From NCBI GenBank assembly GCA_910575255.1, contig CAJTEM010000015.1:60610-124609 (forward strand): DNA of 64,000 bases, in the 5' to 3' direction. A program made the translations under genes and the position numbers. The notes below the pieces were generated by a model. The model saw only the letters and a program-made list of their open reading frames with translations, made no database searches and had not been told where the DNA came from. Positions 34,659-43,908 of this stretch are shown piece after piece; the first letter of the stretch is position 1, and each line of letters begins with the position of its first letter. The stretch is from Lachnospiraceae bacterium (GTDB lineage Bacteria > Bacillota > Clostridia > Lachnospirales > Lachnospiraceae).

Positions 34659-35528
34659 ATGGAGTCAAGACGTAGCAAGTATATTCTGATCGGTATGTCG
34701 ATCTTTTGTATTCTGTTAATTATTATCACTTCCTTTCGGGATAGTTTTTTAGATCCTCTGCGTACCGGAGTGGGGTATTTCCTGATTCCGGTTCAGTCCG
34801 GGGTGAACCGCGCCGGCACTTTGATTTATAATGAGATCACGGATTACAGCCATTTTAAGGGCGCTGTGGAAGAGAATAAGCAGCTTAGGAAGCGGATTGA
34901 CGGTTTGGTGGAGGAGAATACCCGCCTGCAGGCAGAGCAGTTTGAGCTGAACCGTCTGCGAGAGCTGTATCAGCTGGATCAGGATTATCAGCAGTATGAA
35001 AAGATCGGCGCCCGCGTCATTGCCAAGGATTCTGGCACCTGGTTTCAGGTTTTTCGCATCAACAAAGGCTCTGCGGACGGTGTCCGCGTGGACGCGAACG
35101 TGCTTTCCGGCGGCGGTCTGGTGGGAATCGTGACCGATGTGGGCGCTAATTATGCCACAGTTCGTTCCATCATTGATGATGTGAGCCGGGTCAGCGTGAT
35201 GGCGCAGCAGTCTGGTGACACCTGCTTTGCGGAAGGAGATCTGACTCTTTTTTCCGAAGGGAGACTCCGCCTGAGCAAGATCACAAAAGACGGAGATATC
35301 AAAGACGGAGACCGGATCGTTACCTCCAATGTCAGCTCCAAATACCTTCCGGGAATTCTGGTGGGCTATGCTACGGACATTGTTACAGATGAGACCAGAC
35401 TGACCAAATCCGGATACCTGATCCCGGCAGCGCAATTCAACAATCTGCAGGAGGTTCTGGTAATTCTGGAGTTGAAGGAGGAGCAGACAGACGGTGATCT
35501 GACGATAGGACAGGGTGAATCGGAATGA
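34659..35528 (+). CDS. mreC: Rod shape-determining protein MreC
   Basis: 289 residues. One N-terminal membrane span (YILIGMSIFCILLIIITSF) is followed by a coiled coil (about 65-105, VEENKQLRKRIDGLVEEN) and two beta-barrel domains with GSADGVRVDANVLSGGGLVG. MreC organises the elongation machinery outside the membrane. The start codon follows the radC stop directly, with GAGGA upstream, and mreD overlaps its end by 4 bases. Confidence 0.96.
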   Translation: MESRRSKYILIGMSIFCILLIIITSFRDSFLDPLRTGVGYFLIPVQSGVNRAGTLIYNEITDYSHFKGAVEENKQLRKRIDGLVEENTRLQAEQFELNRLRELYQLDQDYQQYEKIGARVIAKDSGTWFQVFRINKGSADGVRVDANVLSGGGLVGIVTDVGANYATVRSIIDDVSRVSVMAQQSGDTCFAEGDLTLFSEGRLRLSKITKDGDIKDGDRIVTSNVSSKYLPGILVGYATDIVTDETRLTKSGYLIPAAQFNNLQEVLVILELKEEQTDGDLTIGQGESE

Positions 35529-36031
35529 AAAGGATAGTTTTGAATATCTTGCTGATGCTTTTGGCATTTACCATTCAGAATGGGATCTTTCCCCTGCTTC
35601 CGTTTCTGGCAGCAACTCCGAACCTTCTGCTGATTCTCACCTTTTCCTTTGGCTTCATCTACGGGAAAGAAGCCGGTCTTTTATACGGTCTTCTGGCGGG
35701 GATCCTTCTGGATTTGTTTTACAGCGGTCCGTTTGGATTTTATACTCTTTTATATATCCATATTGGTTATCTGAACGGGATTTGCACCCGGTATTACTAT
35801 GAGGATTATATTACCCTGCCGCTGATTCTGAGTCTGGTTAATGAACTTGCCTATAATGCTTACATTTACGTGTTCAGCTTTCTGATTCGGAACCGGCTGG
35901 ACATTGCCTATTATTTCTGGGAGATTATCCTTCCGGAGACGATCTTTACGGTTGTAGCGACACTGCTGCTCTATCGAAGTTTCCTGTTTACCAACCGGAG
36001 ACTGGAAGAGCTGGAAAAAAGGAGAGATTAG
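35525..36031 (+). CDS. mreD: Rod shape-determining protein MreD
   Basis: 168 residues, nearly all hydrophobic, with five or six predicted membrane spans and the conserved start FTIQNGIFPLLPFLAATPNLLL split over the first two. It is the integral membrane partner of MreC in the elongasome. The ATG overlaps the mreC stop, and the transpeptidase gene follows after 6 bases. Confidence 0.93.
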   Translation: MKRIVLNILLMLLAFTIQNGIFPLLPFLAATPNLLLILTFSFGFIYGKEAGLLYGLLAGILLDLFYSGPFGFYTLLYIHIGYLNGICTRYYYEDYITLPLILSLVNELAYNAYIYVFSFLIRNRLDIAYYFWEIILPETIFTVVATLLLYRSFLFTNRRLEELEKRRD

Positions 36032-36037
36032 GAAAGA

Positions 36038-38917
36038 ATGCTTAAGGATTTACAGGAAATATTGCAGGAACTGCTTCACAAGATTGCCAATTCCCGGCTG
36101 ATTGCGCTGGGGGCAATCTTTACTGCAATGTTTGTGATTTTAATTGTTAAGCTTTTCAACCTGCAGATCGTGGCCGGTGAGAAGTATTTAAGCGATTATG
36201 AAAGGCTGACGCAGCGAGAGGTTTCTATTCCCGGTACCCGGGGCAATATCTATGACTGCAATGGTTATCTTCTTGCTTATAATGAACCGGCCTATTTAGT
36301 CAGTATCCAGGATATCGGTGCGTATCCGGATTCCGCTTCCATGAATGCCATGCTGCTGCGTCTGGTGCGTATTTTAAAGAAGCACGGCTGTTCGGTACAG
36401 GGAAAGCTGGAGGTTGGACTTGATGAGGGGGGAAGATGGATCTATACCAGCAGTTCCGAAGCCGCCCGTCTGCGTTTTCTGCGGGACTATTACGGGGTTC
36501 GTTCCGTGGACAGCCTCAATGATTCAGAGGGAAAGTATCCCACAGCAGTTGGTCCCCGTGAGCTTTTGCAGGCGCGTTGGGAGCGTTACCGCCTGGATGA
36601 GATGAAGGATGAACGCGGCAATCCGCTGCTTTTGTCAGATGAAGAAGCACTGGAGATTTTCAATATCCGTTATACCATGTCACTGACTGCGTACAAGAAA
36701 TACGAGGCCATCCCGATCACGTCCCATGTGGATGAAGCGACAATGGTGGAGATTTTAGAGAATATTGATCAGCTGCAGGGAGTGAATATTGAGGAGACTA
36801 CTGTGCGGATGTACAATGACAGCATTTATTTTGCCCCGATTATCGGATATACCGGTAAAATGCAGGAGGATCACCTGGAAGAACTGCAAAAGGAGAATCC
36901 GGAATATGAGCTCAACGATGTGGTCGGACGCACGGGGATCGAATATAAGATGGAGACTTATCTGCAGGGCGGAAAGGGGTACCGGAACCTGATCGTTAAT
37001 AATGTTGGAAGCATTATGGAGGTCGTATCCGAGACCAGTCCCACTACCGGCAATGATATTTATCTTACGATTGACCGGGAACTGCAGATCGGCATTTATC
37101 ATCTGATAGAACAACAGCTGGCAGGTATTCTGGTTGATAAGCTGAAGAATTATGATGTGGAGGTTACTTCGACAACCGATGCCTCCAAGATCGAGCTTCC
37201 GATCAAGGATGCCTATTATCAGCTCATTAACAATAATGTACTTTCTCTGGATGCCATGGCAGCTGAAGATGCCACTGCTATTGAGAAAGAAATCTATGGC
37301 AATTTTGTTCAAAGCAAAGAACGGATTTTGGAACAGATTCGACAGGAGCTGATGAGTGAGCATGCGACAGTCATGAAAGATCTGCCGCGGGATATGGTTG
37401 CCTATATGGTATACATCTTTAATTATCTTTCAGGAGATACGGTCGGAATTATCAAACGCGATAACATTGATATTAACAGTGAAGCTTATCTGGCCTGGAA
37501 GGAAGACGAGATCAGTCTGCGGGATTATATTTATGCAGGGATTGCGGATAACTGGGTAGATACCACACATCTGGATATCGGAAATAAATACTCTAATGCG
37601 GATACCATCTATGAGGTGCTGGTGGATACCATTTTGAAAGATTTACAGGAGGATAACAAATTTGACAAGCGAATCTGCCGTTATCTGGTAAATGATGAGG
37701 TGATTACAGGAAGGCAGCTCTGTCTGGCTCTTTATGCTCAGGGAGTGCTTCCTTATGATGAGCAGCAGGTTCAGCTTTTGAATTCCAACGGCGAAAATTA
37801 TGCCTATACCTTTATGCTGGATCGAATTTCCAATATCGATATCACCCCGGCTCAGTTGGCACTTGATCCCTGTACCGGCAGTGTGGTCATCACGGATGTC
37901 AATACCGGAGAGGTGAAAGCTCTGGTGACCTATCCCAGCTATGATAACAACCGGCTTTCCGGGACGGTGGATGCCATTTATTTTAACCAGCTCCAGGAGG
38001 ATCTTTCCCTCCCTATGTATAATAATGCCACCCAGGCAAGAAAGGCGCCGGGATCTACCTTTAAACCGATCACGGCGATTGCCGGTGTAGAGGAGAAGGC
38101 TGTAACTCTGGATGAAACCATTGACTGTACCGGTGTCTATGATGCGGTAACCCCGGATATCAAATGCTGGATATACTGGGGAAAGCATGGTCCTCTGAAC
38201 CTGGTAGGGGGGATTCAGAATTCCTGCAACTATTACTTTGCTGAAGTGGCTCATCGGCTCTCTACGGATGAGAACGGAGTCTATTCTACGGAACGTGGGC
38301 TGGAGACTTTGAGAAAATACGCATCGATGTTTGGGCTGGACCGCCCGTCCGGAATCGAGATTTCGGAGCTGGATCCTGAGATGTCCACGGAAGATCCGGA
38401 GCGATCTGCCATGGGGCAGGGTACCAACCGCTATTCGAATATCCAGCTGTCCCGCTATGTGGCGGCATTGGCTAATCGAGGTACGGTATTTGATTTAAGT
38501 CTGCTGGACAAAATGACGAATTCGGAGGGAGAACTGATTGAAGACTTTACCCCAAAGGTGACTGGCCATATTGATATTCAGGAATCTACCTGGGATGCGG
38601 TTCAGCAGGGAATGTACAATGTAATCTATGAGGGCAGTTCCAGCCGTATTTTCCGGGATCTGGAGGTGGAGATTGCCGGTAAGACCGGAACGGCTCAGGA
38701 GGTGAAAACACGTGGAAATCACGCATTTTTTATTTCCTATGGCCCTTATACCAATCCGGATATCTGTGTAACCACCAATATTCCCTATGGATATTCGTCG
38801 GCAAACGCGGCCTCGCTGGCCAAGAATGTCTACCGGTTTTATTATGATTATACGGATCTGGACTATATTCTGAGTCATGGCGCGATTGGCGTATCCAACG
38901 TTACGATCGGTGACTGA
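36038..38917 (+). CDS. PBP2-like class B penicillin-binding protein (elongation transpeptidase) with a large insertion
   Basis: 959 residues, against roughly 600-720 for typical PBP2. An N-terminal membrane anchor (about 18-40) is followed by the pedestal domain (RGNIYDCNGYLLAYN) and the transpeptidase domain: S673-T-F-K, S729-C-N and K882-T-G. Between the conserved TIDRELQ (344-350) and LDPCTG (609 on) lie about 240 extra helical, acidic residues that ordinary PBP2 lacks. It cross-links peptidoglycan during cell elongation, presumably with RodA encoded downstream. Its stop lies just before minC in the same cluster. Confidence 0.93.
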   Translation: MLKDLQEILQELLHKIANSRLIALGAIFTAMFVILIVKLFNLQIVAGEKYLSDYERLTQREVSIPGTRGNIYDCNGYLLAYNEPAYLVSIQDIGAYPDSASMNAMLLRLVRILKKHGCSVQGKLEVGLDEGGRWIYTSSSEAARLRFLRDYYGVRSVDSLNDSEGKYPTAVGPRELLQARWERYRLDEMKDERGNPLLLSDEEALEIFNIRYTMSLTAYKKYEAIPITSHVDEATMVEILENIDQLQGVNIEETTVRMYNDSIYFAPIIGYTGKMQEDHLEELQKENPEYELNDVVGRTGIEYKMETYLQGGKGYRNLIVNNVGSIMEVVSETSPTTGNDIYLTIDRELQIGIYHLIEQQLAGILVDKLKNYDVEVTSTTDASKIELPIKDAYYQLINNNVLSLDAMAAEDATAIEKEIYGNFVQSKERILEQIRQELMSEHATVMKDLPRDMVAYMVYIFNYLSGDTVGIIKRDNIDINSEAYLAWKEDEISLRDYIYAGIADNWVDTTHLDIGNKYSNADTIYEVLVDTILKDLQEDNKFDKRICRYLVNDEVITGRQLCLALYAQGVLPYDEQQVQLLNSNGENYAYTFMLDRISNIDITPAQLALDPCTGSVVITDVNTGEVKALVTYPSYDNNRLSGTVDAIYFNQLQEDLSLPMYNNATQARKAPGSTFKPITAIAGVEEKAVTLDETIDCTGVYDAVTPDIKCWIYWGKHGPLNLVGGIQNSCNYYFAEVAHRLSTDENGVYSTERGLETLRKYASMFGLDRPSGIEISELDPEMSTEDPERSAMGQGTNRYSNIQLSRYVAALANRGTVFDLSLLDKMTNSEGELIEDFTPKVTGHIDIQESTWDAVQQGMYNVIYEGSSSRIFRDLEVEIAGKTGTAQEVKTRGNHAFFISYGPYTNPDICVTTNIPYGYSSANAASLAKNVYRFYYDYTDLDYILSHGAIGVSNVTIGD

Positions 38918-38976
38918 TGGTGACGGTTCAGGATTCAGGGAGGATGGAGCGGATCCTCCGGAAAGAGGGGAGCAAG

Positions 38977-39642
38977 TTGAAAAGCAGAGTAGTGATCAAA
39001 AGCAGCAAATCGGGGATGAGCATCATTCTGGACCCGGATTGTACTTTCGAGGAGCTTTTGTCCGACATTGCAGCAAAATTCAAACAAAATGCCCGTTTTT
39101 GGGGAAGTGTTCAGATGGCGCTGATGCTGGAGGGAAGAGAGCTGACTGCAGCAGAGGAATTTCAGATTGTCAATACGATCACTGAGAACTCCAGTGTAGA
39201 GATTCTCTGCCTGATTGATCAGGATGCACAGAGAATCGAGAGATGTGAAAAGGCTTTGAATCAAAAGCTGATGGAGCTGTCGTACCGCACCGGACAGTTT
39301 TACCGTGGAGATCTCCATCGGGGAGAGTCCTTGGATTCGGAAGCCAGCATTGTCATAATCGGTGATGTTCTGCATGGGGCACGAGTAACCGCCCGGGGCA
39401 ATATCATCATACTGGGAACCTTGAAAGGAACAGCCCATGCTGGGATCTCTGGCAACGAGGATGCTGTGGTGGTAGCGCTGGAGATGGCTCCTTTGCAGCT
39501 GAAGATTGGCACATGCAGCCGCCAGTATGGGGATAAAGGGCGGAAACTGGGGAAAGGACCCATGACCGCCTTTGTCGAAAATGGAATGATTTGTACGAAA
39601 GCCATGAAAAAAAGCTTTTTCAACATGATAAATTTCAATTAA
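38977..39642 (+). CDS. minC: Septum site-determining protein MinC
   Basis: 221 residues from TTG 38977, chosen because GAGGGG lies 6 bases upstream and because homologues begin at VVIKSSKSGMSIILD; an in-frame ATG at 38917 overlaps the preceding stop. The N-terminal domain inhibits FtsZ polymerisation. The C-terminal beta-helix (SIVIIGDVLHGARVTARGNIIILGTLKGTAHAG region) dimerises and binds MinD. With MinD and MinE it blocks division at the poles. Confidence 0.93.
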   Translation: MKSRVVIKSSKSGMSIILDPDCTFEELLSDIAAKFKQNARFWGSVQMALMLEGRELTAAEEFQIVNTITENSSVEILCLIDQDAQRIERCEKALNQKLMELSYRTGQFYRGDLHRGESLDSEASIVIIGDVLHGARVTARGNIIILGTLKGTAHAGISGNEDAVVVALEMAPLQLKIGTCSRQYGDKGRKLGKGPMTAFVENGMICTKAMKKSFFNMINFN

Positions 39643-39708
39643 CACTGGAAAAATTTCGAATTTTAATGTAGAATAGAAGTGTGTATTTATTTTTTCAGGA
39701 GGCGTTCT

Positions 39709-40500
39709 ATGAGTGAAGTCATTGTAATTACTTCTGGAAAAGGCGGGGTCGGCAAGACGACTACCACTGCCAATATCGGGACCGGACTGGCACTTCTCGG
39801 TTTCCGCACGGTATTGATTGATACGGATATCGGGTTGCGGAATCTGGATGTGGTGATGGGACTGGAGAACCGGATTATCTACAATCTGGTTGATGTGGTG
39901 GAAGGCAACTGCCGGATGAAGCAGGCCCTGATAAAAGACAAAAGATATCCGAATCTTTATCTGCTTCCGTCCGCACAGACGAGGGACAAGACTGCGGTCA
40001 ATCCCGGACAGATGCGCAAGCTGACGGATGATTTGAAAGAAGATTTTGATTATATACTGTTGGACTGTCCTGCCGGCATTGAACAGGGATTTCAGAATGC
40101 GATTGCCGGCGCGGATCGTGCCTTGGTGGTAACGACACCAGAAGTATCTGCCATTCGGGATGCCGACCGGATCATCGGACTTCTGGAGGCTGCAGATATG
40201 CGAGATGTGGATCTGATTGTCAATCGAATCCGCATGGATATGGTTCGTCGGGGAGACATGATGTCGATTGATGATGTGGCTGATATTTTGGCCGTCAATA
40301 TCATCGGTGCAGTTCCTGATGATGAGGATATTGTCGTTTCGACCAATCAGGGAGAGCCATTGGTAGACACGGATTCTCTGGCAGGACAAGCCTTTTTGAA
40401 TATCTGCAAACGCATCTCCGGAGAAGATGTCCCGCTTCTGGACATGAATCCGCAGCGGGGGCTGTTGCTTCGGCTTTCTGATTTTTTGAAGCGGGCATAG
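39709..40500 (+). CDS. minD: Septum site-determining ATPase MinD
   Basis: 263 residues from ATG 39709, with CAGGAGG upstream. The deviant Walker A KGGVGKTTTTANIG opens the protein, followed by DTDIGLRNLDVVMGLENR. The C-terminus ends in an amphipathic membrane-targeting helix (GLLLRLSDFLKRA). It recruits MinC to the membrane, and its ATPase is stimulated by MinE, encoded 13 bases downstream. Confidence 0.97.
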   Translation: MSEVIVITSGKGGVGKTTTTANIGTGLALLGFRTVLIDTDIGLRNLDVVMGLENRIIYNLVDVVEGNCRMKQALIKDKRYPNLYLLPSAQTRDKTAVNPGQMRKLTDDLKEDFDYILLDCPAGIEQGFQNAIAGADRALVVTTPEVSAIRDADRIIGLLEAADMRDVDLIVNRIRMDMVRRGDMMSIDDVADILAVNIIGAVPDDEDIVVSTNQGEPLVDTDSLAGQAFLNICKRISGEDVPLLDMNPQRGLLLRLSDFLKRA

Positions 40501-40513
40501 GAGGGGGGAAAGG

Positions 40514-40792
40514 ATGAGGCGGATGTTTGGCTTTCACAGAAGCAATTCCGGGGAGATAGCCAGGAAGCGTCTGCAGCTGGTTCTGGTATCAGATCAGTCC
40601 GGATGCAGTCCTGGCCTTATCGAAGGAATCCGGGATGAGATGATTACTGTATTATCCCGGTATATGGAGCTTGACTCCAAAAGGATCGATATCTGTCTGG
40701 CCCGAATGGAGTACGCAGGAGCGAAAGAGCCAGTGCCTGTTCTTTCGGCAAAGGTTCCGATCCGCCGGTTTACCAATATGAGGAATGAATAA
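40514..40792 (+). CDS. minE: Cell division topological specificity factor MinE
   Basis: 92 residues. The N-terminal part (ARKRLQLVLVSDQSGCSPGLI) is the MinD-binding, ATPase-stimulating segment and the rest forms the dimeric topological domain. Presence of MinE implies an oscillating Min system rather than the DivIVA-anchored one of Bacillus, although both can occur in Clostridia. AGGAGGGG precedes the ATG. The stop overlaps the rodA start. Confidence 0.93.
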   Translation: MRRMFGFHRSNSGEIARKRLQLVLVSDQSGCSPGLIEGIRDEMITVLSRYMELDSKRIDICLARMEYAGAKEPVPVLSAKVPIRRFTNMRNE

Positions 40793-41910
40793 TGTTTTTT
40801 GATGAATATCAATTCAGAAATTACAACTATCGCCTGGCTTTTTATATCCTGGTCCTGAATGTTCTGGGTGTTTTAGTGATTAACAGCGCCACCGGCCAGG
40901 ATAGTTCTCAGGTGAATAAACAGATTATGGGAATTATCGTAGGATTTTTAATTGCGATTTCTCTTTCCTTTCTGGATTATCACTGGATCCTCTCGCTGGC
41001 GACGTTTGTTTATGTCGCCTGTGTGATCGGATTGATCGCCGTTCTTCTGTTTGGCGAGAATGTCAATAATGCTACCCGATGGCTGAAACTGCCTGGCATT
41101 GGTCAGATTCAGCCGTCGGAATTTGTCAAGGTAGGTTTAATTGTGTTTTTTGCCTGGTTTTTTAGTAAGAAGCAGGCAAAGCTCAATTCTCTTACAACCC
41201 TGTTACTGGCAGGTGTTTTGCTGCTGGCAGTATTCGGGCTGATATATGAGGAACCAGATCTATCTACCGGCCTGGTAATTGTATTTGTGTTTACCTGTAT
41301 GCTGTTTGCTGCAGGACTGAGTTACCGCTGGATCTTAGGAGGGATTGCAGTTTTGGTTCCCGTCGGTACTCTGTTTATTTATCTGCTGCAGTATGACAGG
41401 GTTCCCTTTTTGAAAGGCTATCAGGCACGGCGGATTCTGGCATTCTTTTTCAGGGAAAAGTATGCCGAAGCCAATCTTCAGCAGGATAATTCCATCATGG
41501 CAATCGGATCAGGAATGCTACATGGCAAGGGACTGAACTATACTGCCAATTCCGTAAAGAACGGAAATTTCCTGTCTGAAGAGCAGACAGATTTTATTTT
41601 TGCTGTAATTGGAGAAGAATTGGGGTTTGTAGGTTGTACCATGGTGATTTTATTAATCGCACTGATTGTCTATGAATGTCTGATTATGGCAGCAAAGACA
41701 AAGGATATGGCAGGACGGTTGCTTTGTGTGGGTATGGCTGCTCTTTTGGCTTTTCAAAGCTTTTCCAATATCGCCGTCGCGACCGGTGTATTTCCGAATA
41801 CCGGTTTGCCGCTCCCGTTTATCAGCTATGGAGTCAGTTCTTTGATGAGTATGTATATAGGTATCGGAATAACCCTTAATGTCGGACTTCAAAGAAAAAT
41901 CAGTAACTAA
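40792..41910 (+). CDS. rodA: RodA/FtsW/SpoVE-family SEDS glycosyltransferase
   Basis: 372 residues with about ten membrane spans. Conserved SEDS features include NSATGQDSS, the WLKLPGIGQIQPSEFVK segment, EEPDLSTG, FLSEEQTDFIFAVIGEELGF and LPLPFISYG near the C-terminus. SEDS proteins polymerise glycan strands with a partner class B PBP. The gene is assigned to RodA rather than FtsW from its neighbours mreC, mreD and the PBP2-like gene; sequence alone does not separate them firmly. Confidence 0.9.
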   Translation: MFFDEYQFRNYNYRLAFYILVLNVLGVLVINSATGQDSSQVNKQIMGIIVGFLIAISLSFLDYHWILSLATFVYVACVIGLIAVLLFGENVNNATRWLKLPGIGQIQPSEFVKVGLIVFFAWFFSKKQAKLNSLTTLLLAGVLLLAVFGLIYEEPDLSTGLVIVFVFTCMLFAAGLSYRWILGGIAVLVPVGTLFIYLLQYDRVPFLKGYQARRILAFFFREKYAEANLQQDNSIMAIGSGMLHGKGLNYTANSVKNGNFLSEEQTDFIFAVIGEELGFVGCTMVILLIALIVYECLIMAAKTKDMAGRLLCVGMAALLAFQSFSNIAVATGVFPNTGLPLPFISYGVSSLMSMYIGIGITLNVGLQRKISN

Positions 41911-41926
41911 AAAGGAGGGTTTACTT

Positions 41927-42322
41927 ATGAACATCGGTTTAATTGCACATGATGCGAAAAAGAAACTGATGCAGAATTTTTGTATTGCGTATCGGGGAAT
42001 TCTAAACAAACATGAGCTTTTTGCTACCGGAACTACCGGAAGACTGGTTGAAGAGGTTACGAATTTGAATATTCACAAATATCTGGCCGGACATCTGGGT
42101 GGTCAGCAGCAGATCGCTGCGCAGATTGAACATAATGAGATGGATCTGGTGATTTTTTTGCGGGATCCGCTGACTTCCAAATCACATGAGCCGGATGTCA
42201 ATAATGTGGTAAAGCTTTGTGACACCTATAATATTCCTCTGGCAACCAATCTGGCAACAGCCGAGCTTCTTATCAAAGCTTTGGATCGAGGAGATCTGGA
42301 GTGGCGTGAGATTTATCGATAG
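41927..42322 (+). CDS. mgsA: Methylglyoxal synthase
   Basis: 131 residues from ATG 41927, with AAAGGAGGG upstream. It converts dihydroxyacetone phosphate to methylglyoxal and phosphate, a bypass that relieves sugar-phosphate stress. The start NIGLIAHDAKKKLM, the phosphate-binding TGTTGRL and the catalytic segment FLRDPLTSKSHEPDV are all present. It follows rodA by 16 bases and is probably carried on the same transcript; this placement recurs in Clostridia. Confidence 0.96.
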   Translation: MNIGLIAHDAKKKLMQNFCIAYRGILNKHELFATGTTGRLVEEVTNLNIHKYLAGHLGGQQQIAAQIEHNEMDLVIFLRDPLTSKSHEPDVNNVVKLCDTYNIPLATNLATAELLIKALDRGDLEWREIYR

Positions 42323-42336
42323 GAGAATATGTGTAA

Positions 42337-43329
42337 ATGCGATATCATAAGATTCTGGGAGTCGCAGGACTGACCATCAGTCTGGCACTTACCGGATGCG
42401 GCCAGGAGGACATAATAGCAGATACCGCTTACCCATTGCAGGAACACTTAGAGGGTCTGGCCTTGCTTACTCCTGTTTATGAGCGGAGGGCAGATCCTTT
42501 TGCTTCCGAGCTCTGTGTGGTCTCGACGGATGTTCCGAGGCTGGACAGCAATGTAAAAGCAGAGTCGGCTGCTGTATTTCCCTTGAACGGGTCCTCTGCT
42601 ATTTTTGCTAAAAATGCATTTGAACGGCTGTATCCGGCCAGCATTACAAAGGTGATGACTGCTCTGGTAGCGATTCGTTACGGGAATCTCTCTGAGGTGC
42701 AGAATCTGCAGGAAAAGGTAACTGTGGGGGAGGAGGCTGTTATTACAGAATCCGGAGCCTCTCTCTGTCATATTAATCCAGGAGACACTCTGACAATGGA
42801 ACAGCTTCTATACGGCCTGATGTTGCCTTCTGGCAATGATGCCGGTGCGGCGATTGCCGTACATATGTCAGGCAGTATTTCGGATTTTGCTGATTTGATG
42901 AACAGAGAAGCCAGGGCAATTGGTGCCACAGATACCCACTTTGTGAATCCCCATGGGTTGCATGATGAGCAACACTATACTACGGCCTATGATTTGTATC
43001 TGATTTTTCAGGAAGCCATGAAAGAACCGGTTTTCCGGCAGATTGTGGGAACTGGTACGTACAAAGCTGATTATGTAGATGCACAGGGTGAGGCAAAGTC
43101 TCAGATTTGGAATAACAGTAATCAATATCTGACCGGTCAGCAAGCAATGCCGGAGGGGCTTTCTATGCTGGGAGGAAAGACTGGTACAACGAAAGCAGCT
43201 GGCAGCTGTCTTATTGTGGAAAGCAAGGATGAACAGGGGCAGGAATATATTTCTGTTATTTTGAAATCGGAAAACCGTCAGACTCTATATCAGGATATGA
43301 CAAATATAATTCAGAAAATTGTCAATTAG
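42337..43329 (+). CDS. D-alanyl-D-alanine carboxypeptidase, lipoprotein form (S11 family)
   Basis: 330 residues with a lipoprotein signal ending LTGC (C21). The penicillin-binding motifs are complete: S102-I-T-K105, S165-G-N and K281-T-G. It trims the terminal D-Ala from peptidoglycan stem peptides outside the membrane. The usual C-terminal PBP5 domain with its amphipathic anchor is absent; the lipid would anchor the enzyme instead. It closes the envelope cluster that begins at radC. Confidence 0.92.
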   Translation: MRYHKILGVAGLTISLALTGCGQEDIIADTAYPLQEHLEGLALLTPVYERRADPFASELCVVSTDVPRLDSNVKAESAAVFPLNGSSAIFAKNAFERLYPASITKVMTALVAIRYGNLSEVQNLQEKVTVGEEAVITESGASLCHINPGDTLTMEQLLYGLMLPSGNDAGAAIAVHMSGSISDFADLMNREARAIGATDTHFVNPHGLHDEQHYTTAYDLYLIFQEAMKEPVFRQIVGTGTYKADYVDAQGEAKSQIWNNSNQYLTGQQAMPEGLSMLGGKTGTTKAAGSCLIVESKDEQGQEYISVILKSENRQTLYQDMTNIIQKIVN

Positions 43330-43332
43330 TGA

Positions 43333-43361
43333 TTGCTTAATCCGCAGAATTATACTATAAT
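43333..43361 (+). promoter_or_regulatory. Promoter upstream of the small P-loop gene
   Basis: TTGCTT (43333-43338), a 17-base spacer and a perfect TATAAT (43356-43361) lie 58 bases before the ATG at 43420, just after the carboxypeptidase stop. Confidence 0.65.
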
Positions 43362-43419
43362 TAGTTTATGAAGATCAGACTTTTTATACAAATATTATAA
43401 GCCCAAGGAGGAGATTAAT

Positions 43420-43839
43420 ATGGTGCAGATTATTGCAGGCAATAAAGGGAAGGGAAAGACGAAGCATTTACTGGACATGGCGAACAATTCCATTAAGACA
43501 GCCGCCGGTTCTATCGTCTATCTGGATAAAAGCTCCAAGCATATGTATGAATTGAATAACCGGATTCGGCTGATCAATGTTAATAAGTTCCCGATCAGCA
43601 GCAGTCAGGGATTTATCGGATTCATCAGTGGAATCATTTCTCAGGATCATGATATTGAGACTATGTTTTTGGACAGCTTTTTAAAGCTTGCCTGCCTGGA
43701 AGGAGAAGATATCAGTGAAACCATTGCGGTTCTGGAAAAGCTCAGTGCCGATTATAGTGTGAATTTTGTACTCAGTATATCTATGGATTCCCATGAGATG
43801 CCAGAGGCGATACAGAAGGACGTAATTATTTCTCTGTAA
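43420..43839 (+). CDS. Small P-loop NTPase-like protein, function unknown
   Basis: 139 residues. A Walker A motif GNKGKGKT is at 7-14, a Walker-B-like hydrophobic strand ETMFLDSF is near residue 83, and a third strand SVNFVLSISMDSHEMP comes near the end. It resembles a minimal RecA-like or dethiobiotin-synthetase-like fold but is too short for known transport ATPases. AAGGAGGAG precedes the ATG. It is followed by a terminator, an HlyD-like protein, yggS and sepF, which places it among division genes. I do not recognise a characterised family. Confidence 0.75.
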   Translation: MVQIIAGNKGKGKTKHLLDMANNSIKTAAGSIVYLDKSSKHMYELNNRIRLINVNKFPISSSQGFIGFISGIISQDHDIETMFLDSFLKLACLEGEDISETIAVLEKLSADYSVNFVLSISMDSHEMPEAIQKDVIISL

Positions 43840-43852
43840 TGATAGATACAAA

Positions 43853-43882
43853 AGGGGACTTGGGAGCAGGTCCTCTTTTTTT
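43853..43882 (+). terminator. Rho-independent terminator
   Basis: AGGGGAC (43853-43859) pairs with GTCCTCT (43870-43876, one G-U), followed by a run of T, 13 bases after the P-loop gene stop. It separates that gene from the HlyD-like gene, perhaps partially. Confidence 0.8.
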
Positions 43883-43908
43883 GATAACCGGCCGGAGGAA
43901 GAAAAATT

